Of a stretch of 64,000 nt of DNA, positions 19,763-28,156 are shown in pieces. Made by a program: the position numbers and the translations under genes. Within the stretch, counting starts at the first letter, position 1, and the number at the start of each line of letters is the position of its first letter. Source of the stretch: Crocinitomicaceae bacterium. Lineage in GTDB: Bacteria; Bacteroidota; Bacteroidia; Flavobacteriales_D; Crocinitomicaceae. The stretch is from contig JABURP010000052.1 in the NCBI GenBank assembly GCA_014762645.1, positions 60,028 to 124,027 on the forward strand, read 5' to 3'. The notes beneath the pieces were generated by a model. The model ran no database searches and was not told the origin of the DNA. It saw only the letters and a program-made list of their open reading frames with translations.

Positions 19763-20749
19763 ATGAAGAAACTTTTACTACTACTTTTAATTGGGATTAC
19801 TGGAAGCCTGGTCAATGCTCAGGACTTTCACCTTTCCCAGTGGGATGCGGCAGCGATTAATGCTAACCCGGGAATGACAGGTGCATTCAAAGGTGATTAT
19901 AGAGTCCACGGTCACTTCAGAACCCAGTGGGCGGCAATTGCTACCCGGCCATTTACTACAGGACTTGCTTCTTTTGAAGTAAACAAAGGTAAATGGGGAT
20001 GGGGAATTCAAGCAGCAAATTTCAGAGCAGGAACAGGTGCATATAACGTGATTAGCGTACTTCCTGCATTTGCATGGAAATTTCCACTCGGTAAAAAAAG
20101 ACATCACTTTTTGACAACTGGTGTTTCAGCCGGTATATTTCAAAAATCTATTCGCATTTCTGAACTCACTTTTGGTGATGAATATTCAGCTTATAATGGT
20201 GGCGAATTCTCCAATCCAACACAGGAAACTTTTGGTGATGCCAACCAGTTAAATCTGGATGTAAATGTGGGAATCATGTATTACTTCGCTAAACCTAACG
20301 CAAGAGTTAACCCTTTCGGTGGACTCTCAGTATATCATGTCAACCGACCTTCAGAATCTTTTATTCAGGATAAATCCAATAAACTTCCGTTTAGATACCA
20401 GGCGATTGGAGCTGCACGAGTTGTGATCACAAAACAAATTGCAGTGATACCAAAGGTAATGTGGCAATACCAGGAAAAAGCTCAGGAACTAACATTTAGT
20501 GCTTTGGGACAATTCTATCTCGAGTCGTATGACCTGTTTATCCTTGCTGGTGGAACTTATAGAAACAAAGATGCAGCCATTGCAGAGGTTGGTTTAAAAT
20601 ATGGACAATGGGTCGGTAGATTCAGCTATGATATTAACACTTCATCTCTGAGTGGCGTTACCAACGGACGAGGAGGAAGTGAGATTTCAGTAACCTATAC
20701 GTTTAACAAACCGGATCCAAACCCGGTACCAACTTGTCCTAAATTATAA
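19763..20749 (+). CDS. PorP/SprF family T9SS outer-membrane protein
   Basis: A 328-residue protein with signal peptide about 1-19 (GSLVNAQ) and the family opening FHLSQWDAAAINANPGMTG, HFRTQWAA. It is the closest paralogue of the protein at 6970, with the same gene context (type B adhesin before, PorE-like gene after) and the same Cys-Pro-x-Leu C-terminus. The stop codon overlaps the next start (TAATG). Its likely role is to assist surface delivery or anchoring of the upstream adhesin. Confidence 0.92.
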   Translation: MKKLLLLLLIGITGSLVNAQDFHLSQWDAAAINANPGMTGAFKGDYRVHGHFRTQWAAIATRPFTTGLASFEVNKGKWGWGIQAANFRAGTGAYNVISVLPAFAWKFPLGKKRHHFLTTGVSAGIFQKSIRISELTFGDEYSAYNGGEFSNPTQETFGDANQLNLDVNVGIMYYFAKPNARVNPFGGLSVYHVNRPSESFIQDKSNKLPFRYQAIGAARVVITKQIAVIPKVMWQYQEKAQELTFSALGQFYLESYDLFILAGGTYRNKDAAIAEVGLKYGQWVGRFSYDINTSSLSGVTNGRGGSEISVTYTFNKPDPNPVPTCPKL

Positions 20750-22869
20750 TGAAGAAGCTTTTAACATCCACAATATTGACATTGTTTGTTCTGGGTTTAT
20801 CATTTGGACAAACAAACCGGGAATTACTTAAACTAGGTGATGCTGCAATGGTAAGCGGACAATATACGAATGCCGTGCACTATTACTCCTATATTTTATT
20901 TAAGATCCAGTCCGGAGATGACGCATTGTATTATCCGTTTGAAGTGACAACAGCTTATAAAGAACCTGAAAAAGATGAGTCCGGTGCTATTGCGCCACCT
21001 TCAAATCCAGATGATAAAGAGATTCGTGTTATCCATAAACTAGCAGATGCATATCGCCTTGCAGATGATTATCAAAATGGAGAAAAATGGTACGAAGCGG
21101 CACTGGAACATCCAAATGAGGAATTTCCTTACGCACGGTATTTCTATGGTATCTGTTTGATGTACAACGAAAAATTCGAACAAGCTAAGGGCGAATTTGA
21201 AAAGTTTCAGGAAGAAAACGGCGATCCGGATAATAAATACTACAAATTATCCAATGACAAAATAGCAAGTTGTCAATTTGCCTTGAATCCGGTAAATACC
21301 AAAGAAAAGATTACGATCACCAAATTGGACTCGACCATTAACAAGGGAAGTACAAGTTTTGGAATTCAGTACATGTCTGATAACTACATGATTTTTTCTT
21401 CTGCACGATTGGATGAAAGACCTGATTCTCTGCTTACAGAAGACAGGAACCCACTTTCCTATTATTTACTTGATATCTACACGGTTAAGGTAAATGAAGA
21501 TGGTACTCTTGGTCAACCTGAGAAGTTTCCATTCGAAGTAAATTCTGCTGATTACCATGAAGGATCTGCTGTTATATCCGCAGATGGGAATACCATGTTC
21601 TTTACGAAAATGGATCCAAATAACCGTAACGAAACAAAAATCTACGCCAGTAGGAAATTCAATAATCAATGGCTGAAACCACAGGCTATGGACAATAATG
21701 TCAATATGGACGGTTTCCGATCAATGAATCCAAACCTGACGAAAGATGGTAAAACACTTTATTACTCATCTAACCGTCCAGGCGGAGAGGGAGGAATGGA
21801 TATCTGGCAGGTATCCGTTGACCCTAACGGAAATACATCCGCACCACAAAATATGGGGTCAAACATCAATACCGGAGAAAATGAAATTACACCTTTCTTT
21901 CACGACAATACCAAAACACTCTACTTTTCATCCGGAGGCCATATTGGATTTGGTGGCATGGACATATTTATGAGTAAATGGAATGAAGATTCAGATTGGT
22001 TTGGAGCAAGTGTCAATGTTGGTGCACCTATAAATTCGTCCAGGGACGATAGCTACTTTATTATTGATGAGAAGCTGCAAAAAGGATACGTGACTTCTGA
22101 CAGAGAAGCATGTATGGAATGTGATTCGATTTACAATCTAAGTGTACACTGTAATCGCATCTATCAGATTGATAAACCTGAAATGAAATTCTTTATCTCA
22201 GGATACGTTTATGATATTGCTACTAATGAGGTTATACCTGGTGCTAAAATTGAATTTAAGGACATCACCTATAAGTGGGAACACTTTGAAATAGTTGCAG
22301 ACGAAAATGGATATTATGAACACGAGCTAATTCCTAATCTGGAATTGTTTATGCGTGCTTCACAAAAAGACTATTTTGCAGACAAAGCCCTTATTTTTAC
22401 GCTCGGAGCAACAGAATCCAGAAATTACACGCAAGACTTTTACCTGGAGAAAATACCAAAAGGAGAGATTACAATTGAAGGTATTGAGTATGATTTTGAT
22501 TCGGCCAATCTACGCCCTGAATCTGAAAAAATTCTTGATAACCTCATAGAATTCCTTGAATTAAATAGCAACCTTAAAATTGAGATCAGATCACACACGG
22601 ATGAACGAGGAAATGATGCATACAATCTGGATCTATCCAGTAGACGTGCGCAAAGTGTTGTAGATTATTTGGTTGACCACGGAATTCCAAGAGAGCGACT
22701 GGTACCAAAAGGATATGGTGAATCTTTACCTGCAGAAGTACCAAATGAGAGCGGTGAAATGGTGAAGTTGACACCGGAATATATTTACTCATTACAAGAC
22801 AAAAACAAACAAGAAGAATACCATCAAAGAAACAGACGTACGGCGTTCTTCGTATTGGAACAGAATTAA
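20749..22869 (+). CDS. PorE-like OmpA-family T9SS protein
   Basis: A 706-residue protein with signal peptide 1-20. Domain order is the same as in the gene at 7992: TPR-like helices, PD40 propeller (LYYSSNRPGGEGGMDIW), carboxypeptidase-regulatory-like domain and OmpA C-terminal domain (HTDERGNDAYNLDLSSRRA). The CRD and OmpA parts are nearly identical between the two paralogues, while the TPR parts have diverged, as expected if the N-terminus faces module-specific partners. Cys455 and Cys458 are conserved at the same residue numbers; the second pair is replaced by His467-Cys468. It is the last gene of the triplet and is followed by a strong terminator. Confidence 0.9.
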   Translation: MKKLLTSTILTLFVLGLSFGQTNRELLKLGDAAMVSGQYTNAVHYYSYILFKIQSGDDALYYPFEVTTAYKEPEKDESGAIAPPSNPDDKEIRVIHKLADAYRLADDYQNGEKWYEAALEHPNEEFPYARYFYGICLMYNEKFEQAKGEFEKFQEENGDPDNKYYKLSNDKIASCQFALNPVNTKEKITITKLDSTINKGSTSFGIQYMSDNYMIFSSARLDERPDSLLTEDRNPLSYYLLDIYTVKVNEDGTLGQPEKFPFEVNSADYHEGSAVISADGNTMFFTKMDPNNRNETKIYASRKFNNQWLKPQAMDNNVNMDGFRSMNPNLTKDGKTLYYSSNRPGGEGGMDIWQVSVDPNGNTSAPQNMGSNINTGENEITPFFHDNTKTLYFSSGGHIGFGGMDIFMSKWNEDSDWFGASVNVGAPINSSRDDSYFIIDEKLQKGYVTSDREACMECDSIYNLSVHCNRIYQIDKPEMKFFISGYVYDIATNEVIPGAKIEFKDITYKWEHFEIVADENGYYEHELIPNLELFMRASQKDYFADKALIFTLGATESRNYTQDFYLEKIPKGEITIEGIEYDFDSANLRPESEKILDNLIEFLELNSNLKIEIRSHTDERGNDAYNLDLSSRRAQSVVDYLVDHGIPRERLVPKGYGESLPAEVPNESGEMVKLTPEYIYSLQDKNKQEEYHQRNRRTAFFVLEQN

Positions 22870-22889
22870 TTTGTTAAGAATATTTAATG

Positions 22890-22930
22890 AAATCCCGATA
22901 GAAAGTTGATAAGCGACACTATCGGGATTT
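22890..22930 (+). terminator. Rho-independent terminator of the second T9SS module
   Basis: A perfect 12-bp stem (AAATCCCGATAG with CTATCGGGATTT), a 17-base loop and a following T-run (22928-22933) end the triplet operon. Confidence 0.88.
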
Positions 22931-22938
22931 TTTGTTTA

Positions 22939-22946
22939 TATCTTTG
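22939..22946 (+). promoter_or_regulatory. -7 element upstream of the FKBP lipoprotein
   Basis: TATCTTTG is a perfect TAnnTTTG box only six bases before the ATG at 22953, so the mRNA may be nearly leaderless. No good -33 TTTG is found at the usual distance, where the terminator stem lies. Confidence 0.35.
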
Positions 22947-22952
22947 TCAAGC

Positions 22953-23882
22953 ATGAAATATTCGGTTTTTGTTATCATTATTCTATTCCTGGCAGCTTGT
23001 GGTGGGAATACTTCAGACGATCATCTTGAAACGGATGAACAAAAAACGTCACAGGTTGATTTTGACACCTATAATCAAAAGATCAGTTATTGCATTGGCC
23101 TGGATCATGCCAGAGGTTGTTATAATGCCTATACTGCTAAAAAAGTCAAAGAAGCCTTTGATATTGATCAAATCAGAGCCGGTATGATTGATTACCTCTC
23201 GGGGGCTGAACTACGTATTTCTTTTCTTAGTAAAGACAGCTTGTTAAATCTGTATTTATTACCCAACGGTGAAGTAAATGAACAGGCGGTGTCGAAAAAA
23301 GACGCAAGCTATTGTGTAGGAATGGATGAAGCATTTATGTTAGTTAGCTCACTCGTAGGAAGAAATATAGATCAAACAGTAGATGTTGAGTACATGATAA
23401 TTGGTGTAGAAGAAGGAATGTCAAATACAGATTCGCCAACCATACCTTATATGGATGCCCGTCGAGAAGTACAGGATTATTACTCGGAACTTAATTTGGA
23501 AAACGGTGAGGTATTTATGGAGAAAATGCGTGAGGTTGAAGGAGCAATTGAAACCGAGAGCGGATTGATCTATGAAGTCATCAAGGAAGGAACAGGTAAG
23601 CAACCTAACTTAACAGATTCTGTAACCATCCACTACACCGCAATGTTTATAGACGGTAGAGCTTTTGAATCCACAGTACCGTCTAACCGACCATTTCAGG
23701 GGCCATTACTAAATGTTATTCCAGGTTGGCAGGAAGGTGTGATGTTAATGAAAGAAGGTGGGCAGAGACGATTATACATCCCCCCACATCTTGCCTATGG
23801 AGAAGAAGGTAAAGGTGTTGTAGAACCAAATGCAACGCTGGTATTTGATATTGAACTCTTAGATGTTAAGCGTTATCAGTAA
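22953..23882 (+). CDS. FKBP-type peptidyl-prolyl cis-trans isomerase, lipoprotein
   Basis: The ATG at 22953 is chosen over an upstream TTG because it gives a proper lipoprotein signal (MKYSVFVIIILFLAAC, lipobox LAAC). The 309-residue protein has an FkpA-like N-terminal part, with two related segments (SYCIGLDHARG and SYCVGMDEAFM), and a C-terminal FKBP domain (about 215-308: DSVTIHYTAMFIDGRAFEST, IPGWQEGVMLMKEGG, YIPPHLAYGEEG). It should fold envelope proteins at the periplasmic face. Its 3' end overlaps the convergent HTTM gene by 17 bases. Confidence 0.9.
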   Translation: MKYSVFVIIILFLAACGGNTSDDHLETDEQKTSQVDFDTYNQKISYCIGLDHARGCYNAYTAKKVKEAFDIDQIRAGMIDYLSGAELRISFLSKDSLLNLYLLPNGEVNEQAVSKKDASYCVGMDEAFMLVSSLVGRNIDQTVDVEYMIIGVEEGMSNTDSPTIPYMDARREVQDYYSELNLENGEVFMEKMREVEGAIETESGLIYEVIKEGTGKQPNLTDSVTIHYTAMFIDGRAFESTVPSNRPFQGPLLNVIPGWQEGVMLMKEGGQRRLYIPPHLAYGEEGKGVVEPNATLVFDIELLDVKRYQ

Positions 23883-24771
23883 CAGTCTTTCGTCTTCTTA
23901 GTTTCGCTTTGATTGCATTTATCTGTTCCATATCCAGGAACAACAGGTAACAAATAATCATGATAATCCCGAAGGTGAAGATACCCATTCCAAAGGCGAT
24001 TAACAGATGGAACAATGTTCCAAAAATCAAATAAGGAACCTTGACTTTTTTCACCCAAACCAATACGGGAAAAAGCAATTGATACGCCAGTGTCAGATAT
24101 GTAGCAATTGCCGATAAAATGTAGCTTCTTTCGAACGGAATAGTTAACCATGAGCCATATTCATCAATCATAACAACATATTGGATGGCATGACCGTCCA
24201 ACCAATGTTCATCATAAAGTTTATAAAAGCCGCTATAGAAATACAAAATACAAACCTGTATCAACAATATCCAATAAAATGCATTGTTCAGGATATTCTG
24301 TAATTCACCAAAAAAACCCTGACTTTTGGGTTTGTGAATAAACATAAGGTAAAACAAAAGAAAGCAAGATAACATCTCCCCTCCTGTCATTGCAATATAT
24401 CCTTTGAGGACTAGGTTTATCGTAAAGAAAAACACCATCACTCCTGACAGTCGCGGCCATATATTCAATAAACCGGTAATTAAAAAGAATAGCTGACCGA
24501 TTACAAAAACCAAAAACACCCATGTATAAATAGAATTGGCTGGGTGGTTAAGAACATTAATAAGCGCATAAGTACCCTGTTCATAGATAGGAACCGATAA
24601 GTCAAATCCTCTTGTACCAACAAGTCCGTAATAACCATATAAGTCCTGAGCTATGGGCAACATAGTGATGGCCGTGAACAACATAAAAGCATACAGAACT
24701 TTCCTAAAAAATGTGACCTTTTCCAAATAGGGAAAATCTCTAGTGAAAATATGTGGAATGTTCACTTTCAT
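23866..24771 (-). CDS. HTTM-domain membrane protein (vitamin K-dependent carboxylase-like)
   Basis: The ATG at 24771 is preferred over two GTG codons just upstream because it overlaps the preceding stop by one base (TGATG). The 301-residue product has about six to eight hydrophobic helices and resembles the HTTM family: N-terminal helix FRKVLYAFMLFTAI, a GLVGTRGF loop, and YFYSGFYKLYDEHWLDGHAIQYV, which matches the family's 'sGxxKLxxxxWxxGxA' signature. The HTTM family is related to gamma-glutamyl carboxylase, but bacterial members are mostly uncharacterised. It is co-translated with the upstream DUF5819-like gene. Confidence 0.75.
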   Translation of the reverse strand: MKVNIPHIFTRDFPYLEKVTFFRKVLYAFMLFTAITMLPIAQDLYGYYGLVGTRGFDLSVPIYEQGTYALINVLNHPANSIYTWVFLVFVIGQLFFLITGLLNIWPRLSGVMVFFFTINLVLKGYIAMTGGEMLSCFLLFYLMFIHKPKSQGFFGELQNILNNAFYWILLIQVCILYFYSGFYKLYDEHWLDGHAIQYVVMIDEYGSWLTIPFERSYILSAIATYLTLAYQLLFPVLVWVKKVKVPYLIFGTLFHLLIAFGMGIFTFGIIMIICYLLFLDMEQINAIKAKLRRRKTVTDNA

Positions 24772-25337
24772 CACCACTTAAACGTTGGTAGTTCTAACTC
24801 ACCTGATTTATCTGTTATCACATTATGAAGCTCTGCAATGACTTTAATTTGTATAGGTTCTCTCTCACTTCTGTTTTTGGAAACTCCGTAAACATATTTT
24901 CGAATTAGGTTCCAACTCCTGGTGTCCTTATATATAGAGATTAAATGTTCCGGAATTGGTTCCCCAATCTCAATCCCCAGTTCAACCATATCCATATAAA
25001 CAAAATGCATCAGGTTTGTCTCCAGTATAACCAGGTCTCCATGATGACTGAAGCGTAAATATCTGTGCCATTTTTTTGCATTATCATTCGGGTAGAACCA
25101 ATCTGTAGTCTCATCTTCATAAATAATCTTAACTCTTAACTTACCCTCCACATACGGACATGGAGCAAACATTGACCAATCTTGCTGAAACAATGGTGTA
25201 ACGTAAGGGTTAACAAACCGCTTAGCTGGTTGCCATCCAAACTGATACGGCGCCGCAAAAATAAATATTGCAGACAGGTGAAATACAACAAATAAAAACG
25301 CCACCCAGCCAGCAATTATTTTATTTTTTTCGCTCAC
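24771..25337 (-). CDS. DUF5819-like single-pass membrane protein, HTTM partner
   Basis: A 188-residue protein with one N-terminal membrane helix (about 8-30, IAGWVAFLFVVFHLSAIFIF) and a soluble domain beginning with the motif FQQDWSMFAPCPY. That motif is typical of DUF5819-like proteins encoded beside HTTM genes. The remainder is rich in beta-strand-like patterns (LRVKIIYEDETTDWFYP). Function is unknown; the start-stop overlap with the HTTM gene suggests the two work together. The domain name is from recollection of the motif. Confidence 0.6.
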   Translation of the reverse strand: MSEKNKIIAGWVAFLFVVFHLSAIFIFAAPYQFGWQPAKRFVNPYVTPLFQQDWSMFAPCPYVEGKLRVKIIYEDETTDWFYPNDNAKKWHRYLRFSHHGDLVILETNLMHFVYMDMVELGIEIGEPIPEHLISIYKDTRSWNLIRKYVYGVSKNRSEREPIQIKVIAELHNVITDKSGELELPTFKW

Positions 25338-25397
25338 AAATTATTATTCTGATAAACTCTTAAATTTGTTACAAATTAAGCATATAATTCATTAAAA

Positions 25398-26669
25398 ATG
25401 TCCACAACTATTAGTAATTCAGCACAATCATGGGTATCAGTTGATAAAGGTTCTGACTTCCCTATTCAAAACCTGCCGTTCGGCATATTTAAATATGGCG
25501 AGAAACCCCCACGAGTTGGTGTAGCCATAGGCGATAAAATTGTAGACCTTTTGCAATTATATTCTCTAGGATATCTGAATAATCTGTCATTTAGTAAAAC
25601 AGATTTCGCAAATATGTATCTGAATGACATGATGTCTCATGGCAAAGAAGCATGTCGGGGATTGCGCCTTCGTATCTATGAATTACTCAATAAGGACAAC
25701 AACGAATTACAGTCAAATGCAAATCATGTCAACAATATTCTCGTAAACCAGTCAGATGCTACCATGCTATTGCCTGTACAGGTTGGAGATTATACTGATT
25801 TTTATTCAAGCCGTGAGCACGCCACGAACGTTGGAACCATGTTCAGGGATCCCGATAACGCATTGTTGCCAAACTGGCTTCATATTCCTGTAGGGTATCA
25901 CGGTAGAGCGTCATCTATTATCCTATCAGGAGAACCGGTTAGAAGACCCAAGGGTCAGCAAAAACCAAATGAAGATGAACCACCGGTTTTTGGCCCATGT
26001 AAACTTCTCGATTTTGAGCTTGAAATGGCATTTGTCACTTTTAATGGTAAACCTCTCGGAGAAAGTATCTCCACCAAAGAAGCAGATGATTATATCTTTG
26101 GTATGTGCCTGTTCAATGATTGGTCAGCACGAGATATTCAAAAATGGGAATATGTACCACTAGGACCATTTTTGGCCAAAAATTTTGCGTCATCTATATC
26201 TCCATGGATCGTCACATTAGACGCTTTGGATCAATTCAGAATTCCAGGGCCAACACAAGAACCAAAAGTACTGCCGTACCTGGAATACGAAGGAAACAAA
26301 CACATAGATATTAAATTAGAGGTAGGATTAACCCCTGAAGGCGGAGAAGAAAACATCATTAGTAAGTCTAACTATAAACACATGTATTGGAATATGAATC
26401 AACAATTGGCGCACCATACCGTCAATGGTTGTAATATTAAATGTGGGGATATGATGGCATCCGGCACCATTTCAGGACCTAATCCTGAGAACTATGGCTC
26501 AATGCTGGAATTATCCTGGAAAGGTACCAAGCCACTTAAACTTAAGGATGGTTCTGAAAGAAAATTCCTTCAGGATGGAGACACTGTAGTAATGAGAGGA
26601 TATTGCCAGAAAGACGACATTAGAGTCGGCTTTGGTCAGGTTTCCACTAAGATATTGCCGGCTAATTAA
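25398..26669 (+). CDS. fahA: Fumarylacetoacetase
   Basis: Hydrolyses fumarylacetoacetate to fumarate and acetoacetate, the last step of tyrosine and homogentisate degradation. The 423 residues are the family's usual length. An N-terminal SH3-like domain (GIFKYGEKPPRVGVAIGD) precedes the catalytic FAH fold. Catalytic and metal ligands are visible in GDYTDFYSSREHATNVG (Asp and the active-site His), FELEMAFV (two Glu), NDWSARDIQKWEY (Asp) and LAKNF (Lys). The MORN-repeat gene at 26669 starts inside its stop codon (TAATG). No other tyrosine-degradation gene lies in the window. Confidence 0.95.
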   Translation: MSTTISNSAQSWVSVDKGSDFPIQNLPFGIFKYGEKPPRVGVAIGDKIVDLLQLYSLGYLNNLSFSKTDFANMYLNDMMSHGKEACRGLRLRIYELLNKDNNELQSNANHVNNILVNQSDATMLLPVQVGDYTDFYSSREHATNVGTMFRDPDNALLPNWLHIPVGYHGRASSIILSGEPVRRPKGQQKPNEDEPPVFGPCKLLDFELEMAFVTFNGKPLGESISTKEADDYIFGMCLFNDWSARDIQKWEYVPLGPFLAKNFASSISPWIVTLDALDQFRIPGPTQEPKVLPYLEYEGNKHIDIKLEVGLTPEGGEENIISKSNYKHMYWNMNQQLAHHTVNGCNIKCGDMMASGTISGPNPENYGSMLELSWKGTKPLKLKDGSERKFLQDGDTVVMRGYCQKDDIRVGFGQVSTKILPAN

Positions 26670-28156
26670 TGCTCAAACACCTATCGGTCATATTACTTTT
26701 TCTACTGAGTACTACTTATGCTCAAAAGCATGAGTCATTTTATGAAAATGGGCAGCTCAAAGAAAAAGGTAAATTCAAGAAGGATGATCCGGTAGGCAAA
26801 TGGGTGTATTACTATGAAAACGGTAATATAAAGGAAAAAGGAAAGTATAAAAAAGGTGCCCGACACGGCGAATGGAATTCATATTGGGAAAGTGGCCGTG
26901 TATTTCTGATCAGTTTTTGGAAAAAAGGAAACGAAGTAGGTAATTGGACCGGCTTCCATGAAAACGGTAACATGAGTTATGAAGGTGCGTTTGATAACGG
27001 ACTTGAAACCGGAATATGGAAGTTTTATCATGAGAATGGTAAACTGGCACAAAAAGGAGAATTTATTGAAGGAGACCGGGAGGGAGAATGGGTATATTAC
27101 CACGATAACGGTGAATTAAAAGAAGTTGGATCCTGGGAAAATGGTAAGCGAAACGGAATTTGGAAATTCTTTCATGAGAACGGTGTACGCGAAAAAGAAG
27201 GCCAATGGGACATGGATATTCAGACCGGAATCTGGACCTATTATGATACACTTGGTAATATTTCTGAAAAAGGACCCTGGAAGAACAATACTCAACATGG
27301 TAAGTGGGAATATTACAATGCCAATGGAACCATAAATCGTTTTGGTCAATGGGAAAACAATAAGCAAGTGGGAGAATGGACCTATTTGTATGACAATGGA
27401 GATGTTAAAGAAATAGGCAAGTGGGAAAATGGTTTGCAGACCGGCATGTGGTCTTATTTTTATTATGGTGGAAAAATTAAACAAAAAGGTGCCTGGAAGG
27501 ATGGTCAGGCCACAGGAGTATGGACCTATTATTATGAAAATGGTAATATCTCAAAAAAAGGCACCTGGTTGAATGATGAAGAACATGGAAATTGGCAATA
27601 TTTTTATGAAAGTGGTTCCATGGATCAGGAAGGCAACTGGGAAAATGGTGTTCAGCAAGGAAATTGGACGTATTTTTATGAAAACGGTGCACTTTTAAAA
27701 GAAGGTCCCTGGCACAAAGGAGAAAATCACGGTACATGGACCTTTTACTATAAAAATGGTCAGATAGAAAAGATCGGTAATTGGAACATGGGAGTTCAGG
27801 ACGGACACTGGGTGTACTATGATGAGAATGGCAAGAAAACAGATGAAGGCGATTGGAAAAATGGGAAACAACACGGATTGTGGAAATATTACAATCGCAA
27901 CGAACGAATTGAGCGAATTGGCTATTGGAACATGGGAGTGGCAGATGGTGAATGGATCTATTATGGACCAAATGGTAAAGTGCAAGAAAAAGGCCATTTT
28001 AACGACTCTAAAAGAGATGGAATCTGGAGCTACTATCACCCTAATGGTAAATTACAATGGCAGGGAGAATGGGATATGGGTACAAAAGTAGGCATTTGGA
28101 AAAACTACGACCGCAACGGCAAGTACCAATATTCTGAAGATTACGGAACAAAGTAA
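26669..28156 (+). CDS. Secreted MORN-repeat (YwqK-type) protein
   Basis: A 495-residue exported protein, signal peptide about 1-18. The rest is almost wholly made of MORN-like repeats of about 23 residues (pattern GxWxYYxENGxIxxxGxWxxGxxxG), roughly 20 copies. Such proteins are often auto-annotated as YwqK family antitoxin, but there is no toxin gene next to it and nothing supports that role here. A repeat solenoid that binds other envelope parts is possible. It is co-translated with fahA (one-base overlap) and abuts the SpoT/Rel gene with no gap. Confidence 0.85.
   Translation: MLKHLSVILLFLLSTTYAQKHESFYENGQLKEKGKFKKDDPVGKWVYYYENGNIKEKGKYKKGARHGEWNSYWESGRVFLISFWKKGNEVGNWTGFHENGNMSYEGAFDNGLETGIWKFYHENGKLAQKGEFIEGDREGEWVYYHDNGELKEVGSWENGKRNGIWKFFHENGVREKEGQWDMDIQTGIWTYYDTLGNISEKGPWKNNTQHGKWEYYNANGTINRFGQWENNKQVGEWTYLYDNGDVKEIGKWENGLQTGMWSYFYYGGKIKQKGAWKDGQATGVWTYYYENGNISKKGTWLNDEEHGNWQYFYESGSMDQEGNWENGVQQGNWTYFYENGALLKEGPWHKGENHGTWTFYYKNGQIEKIGNWNMGVQDGHWVYYDENGKKTDEGDWKNGKQHGLWKYYNRNERIERIGYWNMGVADGEWIYYGPNGKVQEKGHFNDSKRDGIWSYYHPNGKLQWQGEWDMGTKVGIWKNYDRNGKYQYSEDYGTK

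Noticed and set aside
27477..27971. Long minus-strand reading frames across the MORN gene
   Set aside because: They mirror the repetitive plus-strand MORN repeats and have no start context; shadows of the real gene.
26669..28156. YwqK 'antitoxin' role of the MORN protein
   Set aside because: No toxin gene next to it and the protein is exported, so the name reflects only repeat similarity.
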